Below, piece by piece: positions 57,414 to 64,000 of a stretch of DNA of 64,000 nt. The notes beneath the pieces were generated by a model. It was not told the DNA's origin. It ran no database searches and saw only the letters and a program-made list of their open reading frames with translations. The position numbers and the translations under genes are program-made. Source of the DNA: a virus; the IMG/VR virus record IMGVR_UViG_3300005663_000028, positions 62,001 to 126,000 of that record; one strand, written 5' to 3'. Numbering within the stretch: the stretch's first letter is position 1; each line of letters opens with the position of its first letter.

Positions 57414-57762
57414 AAATCTCTAAAAGTCGAAATCCGTTCAGGTTACACCAATCTCTCTTATTCTGATCCGTAGTCTGCTGTTTGTGAAACGCTCTTTTCG
57501 TTTTATGAAAATGCTTTATGTGCTCTGTGTGTTGACGTCCATGCGCCTCTACCACCAAGTCTAATGATGGTATGAAAAAATCTAAAATAAAACCTTCCCC
57601 TGGAACTATAACCTCCTCAAAAATAACATCATGAGGGTATTGTTGGACTAGTTGCTGTCCTATTTCGTACTGAAATTGTGACTTAGATTTACCTCTAGTT
57701 CGAAGTCTTTTATTACTCAAGCGAAGATTGGTAGTTCCACCACTAAGTAGTTTAACTTCCAT
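57403..57762 (-). CDS. EDxHD-like / PD-(D/E)XK endonuclease (119 aa)
   Basis: FILDFFIPSLDLVVEAHGRQHTEH: strand with D, then E-x-x-GxxH as in the EDxHD homing family and Vsr-like nucleases. A QTTDQNKRDWCNLNGFRLLEI segment completes the core. Similar in design to the 27874 gene. Could resolve or nick DNA, or be a mobile homing gene. Confidence 0.65.
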   Translation of the reverse strand: MEVKLLSGGTTNLRLSNKRLRTRGKSKSQFQYEIGQQLVQQYPHDVIFEEVIVPGEGFILDFFIPSLDLVVEAHGRQHTEHIKHFHKTKRAFHKQQTTDQNKRDWCNLNGFRLLEIYDE

Positions 57763-57763
57763 G

Positions 57764-58285
57764 TTAAACTACCGTCACCACTAATTTTCTAATTGTCTCA
57801 AGTTCTTTCGTTATCAACAGTCGATTGTTGGGCTCCCACCTAACAACTTCTATATCCTGATTTTCTAACATGTCTCTAACAACCGAATTAAGATTATCAA
57901 CCCGAGCATTAGAATACGCTCCTTTTGATGATGTTGTAATCGGTCCATATACTACTCGTTTAATTCCCTTTTGAATGATATGAGCCCAGCAGTGGGTACA
58001 CGGCGGTCCTGTTACATACACAGTAGCCCCATCTAGGTCACCAATAGCATTTAGTATTGCATTTTCTTCTGAGTGTAAAATTGGTGGGTATTTTTCAGGT
58101 CTAGTTTGAGGCATTTTGTCATCATCAACACCCCTTGGGTATCCATTATAACCTTGACCAACAGGACGACCACGTTTATCAACTATTACACATCCACATT
58201 GCGTACTCTCATCTGGACTTCGAACCTTAGCCCAAAGAGCCTGAATCATGAAATAGTCATCAAAACACAATCTACTTCTTAACAT
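57764..58285 (-). CDS. dCMP deaminase (173 aa)
   Basis: Zinc-binding deaminase signature HSEENAI (H-x-E proton shuttle) and PPCTHCWAHI (two Cys). STQCGCVIVDKRGRPVGQGYNGYPRG is the nucleotide/binding strand. Converts dCMP to dUMP for thymidylate supply. Start ATG 58285 after GGAGACAGG overlaps the RecA-like end by 14 nt. Confidence 0.92.
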   Translation of the reverse strand: MLRSRLCFDDYFMIQALWAKVRSPDESTQCGCVIVDKRGRPVGQGYNGYPRGVDDDKMPQTRPEKYPPILHSEENAILNAIGDLDGATVYVTGPPCTHCWAHIIQKGIKRVVYGPITTSSKGAYSNARVDNLNSVVRDMLENQDIEVVRWEPNNRLLITKELETIRKLVVTVV

Positions 58286-59327
58286 CACCTGTCTCCTGTG
58301 GGAGAACTATATCTCTCACTTCGTCTTCTAATTTCTTCAGTTTATCTGGATTCTCAGTCAAAAAATTCGATAACCTAGCAAGCCCCTGAAATTTCGGTGG
58401 ATCGCCGCCATCTGCAAACATCGGAATTGCATACCATGATCCGGCCTTCTCGATTAGTCCAAGGTTCTCTGCTGTCGTAACTATATCCCTGGTAGTGTCT
58501 ATGCCAATTCCATACCTAAGAGGTAATACGCAAGGCAACAGTGGCCTTCCCATCGCAGATGATTGTATTGTTATGTGCATGTCGTGGCCGTCTGGGGCAT
58601 TAGTCTCTGGGTTTTTCTCCCATTGCTTGGTCCAAGTGACCTTTAGCCAAACAGAACAGGCATATTGTATCGCCAACCCACCTTTCTCCATCCACTTTGG
58701 ACCCATGGGTTCCCTGTTGGTCATCATCTGAGATATGAAAATTAAAATTACATCATTAGTATCAACAACTTGCTGAGCCCTTCTGAAAAACGCCGACAAC
58801 AACTTTGCTGGTCCTGCCATATCCTTATTAGAACCAATATCTTCTTCATGTTCTGTCATTGTCGAGAGTGCTGCAATGCTGTCTATTACAACCACGGCCT
58901 TTTTTTGTGTTTTAGCGATGCGTTCTATGATGTTCAAATAGTCTTCTGCCATGAGCGGTTTATCTAGTTGGCTTGGAATTACCTTAAGTTTGGTCGGGTC
59001 AAGTTCCCTAATTGTAGCCAATAGAGATGGGGTACATCGTTTTTCTATATTGATGTAAAATGTGGGACGATTAACCAATTGTGCATTTTTAAGCAATTCA
59101 AGACATAGGGATGTTTTTCCGGACTTTGGCTTGCCTGTTATTAGACAAATTGTTCCATCAGGAATCCCCCCGCTTAATGCCATGTCAAGAGACAATGGGG
59201 TGTGAAGAACATCTCTAGATCGTGGAGCCAGAGCGTCACTCGCTGGAGCAATTATTCCTTCACCATGTATTCTAATAAGAAAAGCATCTAGCGATTCATT
59301 TTCGATCTTCGACTTCTTTTTAGCCAC
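58272..59327 (-). CDS. RecA-like recombinase (351 aa)
   Basis: Walker A GKPKSGKT (65-72), ALSGGIPDGTICLITG, FYINIEKRC (catalytic-Glu-like strand), VVVIDSIAAL (Walker B) and IFISQMMTNREP (L1/Q switch). GPAKLLSAFFRRA fits the RecA helix. No UvsX-style C-terminus is obvious. Strand exchange in recombination-dependent replication or repair. Good start with overlap to upstream gene by 8 nt. Confidence 0.9.
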   Translation of the reverse strand: MAKKKSKIENESLDAFLIRIHGEGIIAPASDALAPRSRDVLHTPLSLDMALSGGIPDGTICLITGKPKSGKTSLCLELLKNAQLVNRPTFYINIEKRCTPSLLATIRELDPTKLKVIPSQLDKPLMAEDYLNIIERIAKTQKKAVVVIDSIAALSTMTEHEEDIGSNKDMAGPAKLLSAFFRRAQQVVDTNDVILIFISQMMTNREPMGPKWMEKGGLAIQYACSVWLKVTWTKQWEKNPETNAPDGHDMHITIQSSAMGRPLLPCVLPLRYGIGIDTTRDIVTTAENLGLIEKAGSWYAIPMFADGGDPPKFQGLARLSNFLTENPDKLKKLEDEVRDIVLPQETGDVKK

Positions 59328-59790
59328 CCTCTATTTCCCTTATCTTTGCCAGTACACCCTTTTTACCCGTATCAACAAATGTTGAATTCCTTTTGGAATC
59401 AATTTCTTTTACGGAGGGTTTTGCACTAAGTTCAGTTCTTTTCTTTTGCAATTCAGCTTTTCTAGCAACAATACACCTAGTTACTTTTTGCACAGTAGTT
59501 TTGTATGATAGTGATTTTATGTTATGCTCTTTAATTATTTGAGTAAAAGCTGTTTGAGTAAGCGGGTCTTTATTTCCAACACTCTTAAGAACATTAGACA
59601 CACCCTTAACTTCGCGTCCGAATTTTGGACCCCAGTATTTTTTGTCACTCCAGAATCTTGGACCTATCTTACTGTTTACATTTAGACAAATCAACTCTAT
59701 AATATAAGCTTGAAAGGTGACATATAACCCAGGTGTTGTCGGTGACTTAAATGGAAACTTTTCACTCTGTGGTTGATGTCGTATTGCCAT
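59320..59790 (-). CDS. Unknown basic protein (156 aa)
   Basis: Lys/Arg-rich, with ITFQAYIIELICLNV-like helix and KKYWGPKFGREVKGVSNVL. A helical QTAFTQIIKEHNIKSLSYKTTVQKVTRCI part might bind DNA. Overlaps the RecA-like start. Unknown. Confidence 0.5.
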   Translation of the reverse strand: MAIRHQPQSEKFPFKSPTTPGLYVTFQAYIIELICLNVNSKIGPRFWSDKKYWGPKFGREVKGVSNVLKSVGNKDPLTQTAFTQIIKEHNIKSLSYKTTVQKVTRCIVARKAELQKKRTELSAKPSVKEIDSKRNSTFVDTGKKGVLAKIREIEGG

Positions 59791-60227
59791 TATGTATTCT
59801 TTATTAAAAAGAAACCAGCTTCTATCACAGTCTTTTCTTCTGCAAACGCCTGATCGAATTTTGGTTGTCTATACCACGATACATTAACCTTTTGTCCGTC
59901 ATAATAGCCAATACCACAATCATTGTATTGAGGACCGTTCCAAACACCACGGTGCTTGTTTCCAAAGAAATACCCCTTTTGGTTCGGAGGCATTTTTATA
60001 TCCACACCATTCGGTCCCTGAAGTCTCATTTCAGTTATCGAAATACCTGGATTAACCTTTAGCCAATCGGCAAGTCTTGCCCATGCATGTCGAATATTTT
60101 CCTTTCTATCATCCTGAATAACAGTTCTTCCATCAGACAGTGATGCCAAAAATCTCACCACCGGTGTTTTTTTTGTTACTTCAAACGCTAATGTCTGGTC
60201 ATTGACTGTTTCTGTTTTATTCTCCAT
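59790..60227 (-). CDS. Unknown protein (145 aa)
   Basis: Start at ATG 60227 after GGAAAGGATC. Mixed fold with FEVTKKTPVVRFLASLSDGRTV and GPNGVDIKMPPNQKGYFFGNK. A Trp/Gly/Tyr-rich segment (GVWNGPQYNDCGIGYYDG) looks structured. Not recognised. Confidence 0.55.
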   Translation of the reverse strand: MENKTETVNDQTLAFEVTKKTPVVRFLASLSDGRTVIQDDRKENIRHAWARLADWLKVNPGISITEMRLQGPNGVDIKMPPNQKGYFFGNKHRGVWNGPQYNDCGIGYYDGQKVNVSWYRQPKFDQAFAEEKTVIEAGFFLIKNT

Positions 60228-60579
60228 CTTGATCCTTTCCACTAAAAGGAGAGCGACCCAACTGCTCATCCGCCCTTTGAGATTCACTCGGAGTCATAGC
60301 ATGAACACCTTTACCGGCATTCAGTGCAATTGCTTTGTTCTTAGGTTTAAGGCAAACGAGACGGTCATCCATATGATTAGGCTTTGATTTCTTTTTCTTA
60401 TCCTTTTTGGGTTTTTCTGTTTGTTCGGACATATCTTCTTGGCTAGATAAAAAACTATCAAGAATAGCAGATATATCGCTCAGAAAAACCTGTCGTGTTT
60501 TCGTCGTTTTCCGACCTAGATTCACCGTCGAATCTTCTAGAAACCTTAAAAGCTTTGCCTTAAATTTACTTGCTGTCAT
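60217..60579 (-). CDS. Unknown basic protein (120 aa)
   Basis: N-terminal helices (KFKAKLLRFLEDS), then a lysine-rich stretch (EKPKKDKKKKSKPN), then a soluble C-terminus. Overlaps next start by 11 nt and the previous gene by 14 nt. No family. Confidence 0.5.
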   Translation of the reverse strand: MTASKFKAKLLRFLEDSTVNLGRKTTKTRQVFLSDISAILDSFLSSQEDMSEQTEKPKKDKKKKSKPNHMDDRLVCLKPKNKAIALNAGKGVHAMTPSESQRADEQLGRSPFSGKDQDGE

Positions 60580-60874
60580 TACGAAACCTCCTTTGTGCTA
60601 CAATATACGATGTTCTATTTTTACTTCGCAAAAATGTCGTATACTGCTGATAACACTCCTGACTACACGCTATTAATTTCCAAAACATACCACCACGTTC
60701 TTTGTCTTTCTTGTGTACATTGTTGCTAGAGTTCAGTGGGTCAAACAAGTCCCCCTCACCAGACGCTAACACAAAAAATCTATTATCCAACCACTTAGCA
60801 AAAACCTTAAAATCCACAACCACTCCATCGGTTTTGTGGGGTGTTCCATTTATGTCAACAGTAATTAAATTCAT
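60566..60874 (-). CDS. Unknown protein (102 aa)
   Basis: NLITVDINGTPHKTDGVVVDFKVFA beta strands, then ERGGMFWKLIACSQECYQQ. Ends in a basic segment. In the overlapping gene chain; function unknown. Confidence 0.5.
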   Translation of the reverse strand: MNLITVDINGTPHKTDGVVVDFKVFAKWLDNRFFVLASGEGDLFDPLNSSNNVHKKDKERGGMFWKLIACSQECYQQYTTFLRSKNRTSYIVAQRRFRNDSK

Positions 60875-61206
60875 TTTTTAACCCACGTCTTAAAAAGAAA
60901 GTCTGCTTCTGGAGCCCCGGTGGTATCGTTCTCAATATCGAATCCAATCTGATCGTTGGGAGCACCAGGATAAAACTGTCCAGCAACTTGTTCCACATAA
61001 GAATATCCAGAACAAAATCCACACTTAGCAACCACTCTTGTAAGCACTTGTGATTGAGGTTGAGGTTCTTTACTAATACTGGTTAGCTGTAAACACAATA
61101 GTTTTTCCCCACAGTCTGCACAACAAAGAGTGACAATACCTCTGTCTACCAAACCCTTGAGTTGGCGTTCTTGCTGTTTTCCAATTTCGAGTTTCTTTTT
61201 TTCCAT
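60871..61206 (-). CDS. Zinc-ribbon protein (111 aa)
   Basis: ATG at 61206 (TTG at 61209 is an alternative). CCADCGEKLLC and later KCGFCSGYSY supply cysteines for a ribbon. Central DUF-like beta strands (VLTRVVAKC). Overlaps the FmdB-like stop. Confidence 0.55.
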   Translation of the reverse strand: MEKKKLEIGKQQERQLKGLVDRGIVTLCCADCGEKLLCLQLTSISKEPQPQSQVLTRVVAKCGFCSGYSYVEQVAGQFYPGAPNDQIGFDIENDTTGAPEADFLFKTWVKK

Positions 61207-61517
61207 CAATCTATCGTTCCTTCCCTAATGTATTTTTCCGGATTCTTGAGTATTCTTTTGTCTACTTTACCATCTCGCCACCACGGTTGCTCTGCCTTAA
61301 ACTTACCCTCTCCAAGCTTATCCTTCTTAGGCAAAACTCGCCCCCCAGTACACTTATTCTTTGTTCCTTCAATGATTGGCGACAAACCCATACCAATCAG
61401 TTTAATCAACTTTGGTCGACCACACCTAGGGCAATCAACAAGAGGCTCTGAAGACATCGAATGAAACGCCTCAAATCCATGATCACACTCACCGCATTCA
61501 TACTCATATGTCGGCAT
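61206..61517 (-). CDS. FmdB-type zinc ribbon protein (103 aa)
   Basis: MPTYEYECGECDHGFEAFHSM and LVDCPRCGRPKLIKL fit the FmdB putative regulatory zinc ribbon (PTYEYxCxxC ... CPxCG). C-terminal tail basic with PWWRDGKVDKRI. Common small phage protein of unknown role. Confidence 0.75.
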   Translation of the reverse strand: MPTYEYECGECDHGFEAFHSMSSEPLVDCPRCGRPKLIKLIGMGLSPIIEGTKNKCTGGRVLPKKDKLGEGKFKAEQPWWRDGKVDKRILKNPEKYIREGTID

Positions 61518-61819
61518 TAATCATTCCTAGTTGTTGATAATACTTTCACCGAATCCGGAGGAATTTCTTTAATGTTCTCCATGGGATCAGGCTCTTGACT
61601 TAGGGTGTCAAAATGTGCAAGAACTTTTTCTCTATCACATTCATCAACACCAAACAATAATTGTTCTTTTAATCTTTGCGCCTTTTGCTCTTCTGTCGGT
61701 TTCAAGTTTAGAAGATCACCCAGTCCTTGCGCATCTTCCTTCAAATCCCAAACACAGAAGTTCTGAAAAGTTCTACGAATCCACCTACAAAAACGTGCTA
61801 CTAATCTTTTTAATACCAT
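61517..61819 (-). CDS. Unknown protein (100 aa)
   Basis: Basic amphipathic N-terminus (KRLVARFCRWIRRTFQNF), then acidic helices. A membrane-peripheral N-terminus is possible. Stop overlaps the next start by 1 base. No family. Confidence 0.5.
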   Translation of the reverse strand: MVLKRLVARFCRWIRRTFQNFCVWDLKEDAQGLGDLLNLKPTEEQKAQRLKEQLLFGVDECDREKVLAHFDTLSQEPDPMENIKEIPPDSVKVLSTTRND

Positions 61820-61825
61820 AATTTC

Positions 61826-62041
61826 TTATCCCATGTTGATATTAACCTGAATCATATCTTTAACCTGTTCGGCATCACCGTTCATACTGAATTCTTTTAG
61901 AAAAAGAACTATATCCCCAAGAGTCGCTTTATCAAGATAAACATTGTGAAGACGCTGCATATTGGTTGATCTTATTTTTTTCTCAACTTCCCGTTGAGTT
62001 TCTGATTGTTCACAAACAGACATTGTATTGGTTACTGTCAT
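61826..62041 (-). CDS. Unknown small protein (71 aa)
   Basis: Helical, with SETQREVEKKIRSTNMQ and a LGDIVLFLKEFSMNGDAEQVKDMI C-terminal part. Start follows a GGGGAACAGA ribosome site below the 62069 palindrome. Confidence 0.5.
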   Translation of the reverse strand: MTVTNTMSVCEQSETQREVEKKIRSTNMQRLHNVYLDKATLGDIVLFLKEFSMNGDAEQVKDMIQVNINMG

Positions 62042-62068
62042 TCTGTTCCCCTTTTTTGTTTTTCTTAC

Positions 62069-62091
62069 GATAACGGGTATACCCCGTTATC
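62069..62091. promoter_or_regulatory. 9-bp inverted repeat in a gene gap
   Basis: GATAACGGG, five-base loop TATAC, CCCGTTATC. It stands 4 nt after the lipoprotein stop and about 27 nt before the next start. It may be an mRNA hairpin (terminator or attenuator without a clear T-tract on the minus strand) or an operator. Confidence 0.45.
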
Positions 62092-62094
62092 TTA

Positions 62095-62664
62095 CTATAC
62101 CTCTAACTCCTTTTTTTGCCCCACAAATGTCCCTCTTTTTCTTGCAAAATGTCCTAAATTTTTCCGATCCTTCTCACAATAATCACCCAGAGCAACACAT
62201 TTTTTCAATTCCCCCTTGATTTTCGACACAGTGTCCGGAGAATCTTTTCCCACATCTTTAATCGCACCGGTCAGCATTGACAACATGTTACCCCGTTTCA
62301 TAAACGCCCGGACCAACAAAAGACCCGCTCCAAGAAAAATTACAGCCATGATAGATGTTCCTATGACTACGGCTCCAGCACCACTATAATTGATAGTCTC
62401 CGCCTGTATGCTTTTCCTCCAGACGGATAATTCTTCGGCGATTTGAGTCGTTTGTTCTATTCGATTGTTGACCTCCCCTATCTGATCTGCAACGACGGTA
62501 TTATCGGCCTTTTGGTCAACGATTTTTTCAAGGACACCCATATCATTACGAATCCCCTGTATATCTGTCTTGACTGCCTCTGGAGAGACGCAGGATAGCA
62601 AGACACAAAATAGAATAGTAAAGACTACAGCACCGACGCTTACTTTTTTCGTTTCTTTGGACAT
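62095..62664 (-). CDS. Predicted lipoprotein / membrane protein (189 aa)
   Basis: Start at ATG 62664 after AGAGGAAAC. Signal peptide VGAVVFTILFCVLLSC with lipobox Cys at about residue 25; residues about 25-95 form a helix (coiled-coil like VADQIGEVNNRIEQTTQIAE); a second membrane segment at about 105-125 (GTSIMAVIFLGAGLLLV). Possible o-spanin or envelope protein; in the replication block this is unexpected. Overlaps RNase H by 25 nt. Confidence 0.6.
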   Translation of the reverse strand: MSKETKKVSVGAVVFTILFCVLLSCVSPEAVKTDIQGIRNDMGVLEKIVDQKADNTVVADQIGEVNNRIEQTTQIAEELSVWRKSIQAETINYSGAGAVVIGTSIMAVIFLGAGLLLVRAFMKRGNMLSMLTGAIKDVGKDSPDTVSKIKGELKKCVALGDYCEKDRKNLGHFARKRGTFVGQKKELEV

Positions 62665-63077
62665 TTTTGTTTCCTCTTTTCGAATACTGCATTGACTAGA
62701 GCATCCGCACGCTTGTTCTGGTTTCGTGGCACCCACTTAATTGTGTAATCTTCAAAGTGATCCAATAGTTTCAACACGTGATCTCTATGATCTATTAATT
62801 CTTGTTTCTTGGCCTTAAACGCTCCAGTAACTTGCTTAATGATTAACTGCGAGTCACCGATTATATAGATGATATCTACTCCAGCTTTGAGAGCACCTTG
62901 TAGGCCAGCAATCAAGGCTCTATACTCAGCCAAATTTGATGTACCTGTCCCACAGGTTCTACTTCCAGATGCAAAAACTTCGGTTTCATCTTCTGGATTG
63001 CAGATATACCAACCATATGCCATCTGACCCTGTCGAATACCCCCATCGAAATAGAGTGTGGCACAGAATTCATTCAT
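62640..63077 (-). CDS. Ribonuclease HI
   Basis: Start at ATG 63077 after GATGGGGAAC. ATLYFDGG (first catalytic Asp), AEYRALIAGLQGAL (Glu), IIGDSQLIIKQVTG (Asp) and PRNQNKRADAL (last Asp). Intact four-acid site. Removes RNA primers. 145 aa with a basic tail. Confidence 0.9.
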   Translation of the reverse strand: MNEFCATLYFDGGIRQGQMAYGWYICNPEDETEVFASGSRTCGTGTSNLAEYRALIAGLQGALKAGVDIIYIIGDSQLIIKQVTGAFKAKKQELIDHRDHVLKLLDHFEDYTIKWVPRNQNKRADALVNAVFEKRKQKCPKKRKK

Positions 63078-63292
63078 AAAGTTCCCCATCTAATAACTTC
63101 CCCAGTAGAGTGATCAATAGGTTTTCCGAGAACGTGTGCTGCCCATTCCCGCTCCTCCCTGGTATATTGTTGACGTTCGCACTTTGTCCCTCTTCCCGCA
63201 CAAATTTTTTCAGCCATATCCAAAATAAATGTTCGTCCAAAAACAGGACAGTTCATCAACCCAAGATTAAATGTGTCGTCAGTGACTTTCAA
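63074..63292 (-). CDS. Unknown small protein (72 aa)
   Basis: CPVFGRTFILDMAEKICAGRGTKC and a C-terminal EEREWAAHVLGKPIDHSTGE. Two cysteines only. It overlaps the RNase H start by 4 nt and the nuclease stop by 4 nt. Unknown. Confidence 0.5.
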   Translation of the reverse strand: MKVTDDTFNLGLMNCPVFGRTFILDMAEKICAGRGTKCERQQYTREEREWAAHVLGKPIDHSTGEVIRWGTL

Positions 63293-64000
63293 AACGGTGT
63301 CTCCCCATCTTCAATTTCAGTTATCGGACCTGAGCACATATCGCGCATAAAGCATTTTTTACACGCATATTCATTATCCGTCTTGGGGAAAAAGTCGGGG
63401 TTGTCTCTATTTTCGAAAGCCTTCTTAAGCATTGGGGATTCATTCCGAATTATACCAGCCTGTCGCTTCATGTGCTGCATCGTTACTTCTAGATGTGGAG
63501 CGGCCTGTTCTCCCAATTCTGCAAACGCTGCGAGATACACTGGGATAATCACAATATCTTCTGGCTTCTTGGCCCATTTCTGCTTTAAAGCATAAATCCC
63601 ATAAGTAACCAACTGGTCTATCACTGAGTCAGACACTTTACCAGTCTTCCAGTCCAGGAGATAAACTTTACCTTTATACCTAAATCCACAGTCGATCTTA
63701 AGCGTTACCTCCTCTCCCGTGTCTAGCTGAAACTTCTGGAAATCCTCTAATGTCAACCAATCTTCGTTTTTCAGACCCTTAAGAACCTCGAATAGAGGCA
63801 TCTCATAAAAAGCCTTGAGTGATTTTAAAACCTTCTGCTTACATCGATCGGTAGTATCCTTATCGATATCCTCTTGATAAAAATGTTCTGAGAGGTTAAT
63901 ATTTCCCTTTGGCCTCCCCTGCCACCTCTTATCGATGCTTTGCTTCCAGCCCTTTCTGAGAGCTTGAATGCCACCCTTTTGTGCTTGCTCTAAATTTATC
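63289..64000 (-). CDS. RecB/PDDEXK_1-like nuclease, 5' end outside window
   Basis: The frame stays open to the right edge (first visible residues include QALRKGWKQSIDKRWQGR). KIDCGFRYKGKVYLLDWKTG holds the D and D-x-K active-site strand; DQLVTYGIYALKQ the following helix; CKKCFMRDMC near the end gives three cysteines of a likely 4Fe-4S set (fourth not seen). Distinct from the 52513 nuclease but similar in design. Probable DNA end processing. Confidence 0.82.
   Translation of the reverse strand, partial: INLEQAQKGGIQALRKGWKQSIDKRWQGRPKGNINLSEHFYQEDIDKDTTDRCKQKVLKSLKAFYEMPLFEVLKGLKNEDWLTLEDFQKFQLDTGEEVTLKIDCGFRYKGKVYLLDWKTGKVSDSVIDQLVTYGIYALKQKWAKKPEDIVIIPVYLAAFAELGEQAAPHLEVTMQHMKRQAGIIRNESPMLKKAFENRDNPDFFPKTDNEYACKKCFMRDMCSGPITEIEDGETPF

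Overview
The window looks like part of a large tailed-phage genome, probably a myovirus-like or siphovirus-like virus with a long tail. It has a tape-measure gene followed by tail-hub and baseplate-like genes, several tRNA genes, free-standing homing endonucleases, and a nearly complete virus-encoded replication set. Genes are packed head to tail with 1-14 nt overlaps (TAATG, ATGA, TAGTG junctions), have clear AGGAG-type ribosome binding sites, and include many short unknown proteins. No terminase, portal, major capsid, integrase, rRNA or bacterial housekeeping operon is visible, so this is a partial genome and the host cannot be named.

Layout. (1) About 1-9.9 kb, plus strand: accessory region. 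It holds a purine phosphoribosyltransferase (cut by the left edge), a DraRnl/Rnl5-like RNA ligase, a lysine/saccharopine dehydrogenase-like enzyme, a receiver-like (cREC-type) protein, a DUF4326-SLOG fusion, many small unknowns and three complete tRNA-like genes. (2) About 9.9-28.5 kb, plus strand: tRNA-Gln, then the late structural region, with a small virion-like protein, tail assembly genes, a 1438-aa tape measure, a repeat-rich lectin-like protein, hub and baseplate proteins, and two paralogous surface-type proteins. Two HNH endonuclease genes are inserted among them. A ten-base motif, TGGTGTATAA, stands before the transcription units of this region five times and is probably the late promoter. 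(3) 28.5-64 kb, minus strand: one continuous block converging on region 2 at 28,506-28,509. Read 5' to 3' (right to left) it encodes a RecB-like nuclease, RNase H, small zinc proteins, a RecA-like recombinase, dCMP deaminase, DnaB, DnaG, a dATP/dGTP diphosphohydrolase-like protein, a Cas4/RecB-like nuclease and the N-terminal half of a DNA polymerase III alpha subunit. A cassette of about 9 kb for sugar activation, glycosyl transfer and methylation follows, then the C-terminal half of the polymerase, SSB, a sigma-factor-like protein, a second glycosyltransferase cassette, a possible annealing protein, and a small protein of uncertain family.

How it fits together. The right block supplies DNA replication (split DnaE, DnaB, DnaG, SSB, RNase H), recombination (RecA-like, possible annealing protein, RecB-like nucleases) and nucleotide supply (dCMP deaminase, dNTP diphosphohydrolase, and the phosphoribosyltransferase at the left end). 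The sigma-like protein is a natural candidate to recognise the -35-less TGGTGTATAA motif before the tail genes, as T4 gp55 does for TATAAATA. The glycan cassettes probably build and attach a methylated sugar to virion proteins or DNA, or alter the host surface. The left region, with RNA ligase, cREC-like protein, SLOG protein and tRNAs, reads as a possible RNA-repair and counter-defence island. All functions come from reading motifs by eye; no database search was run.
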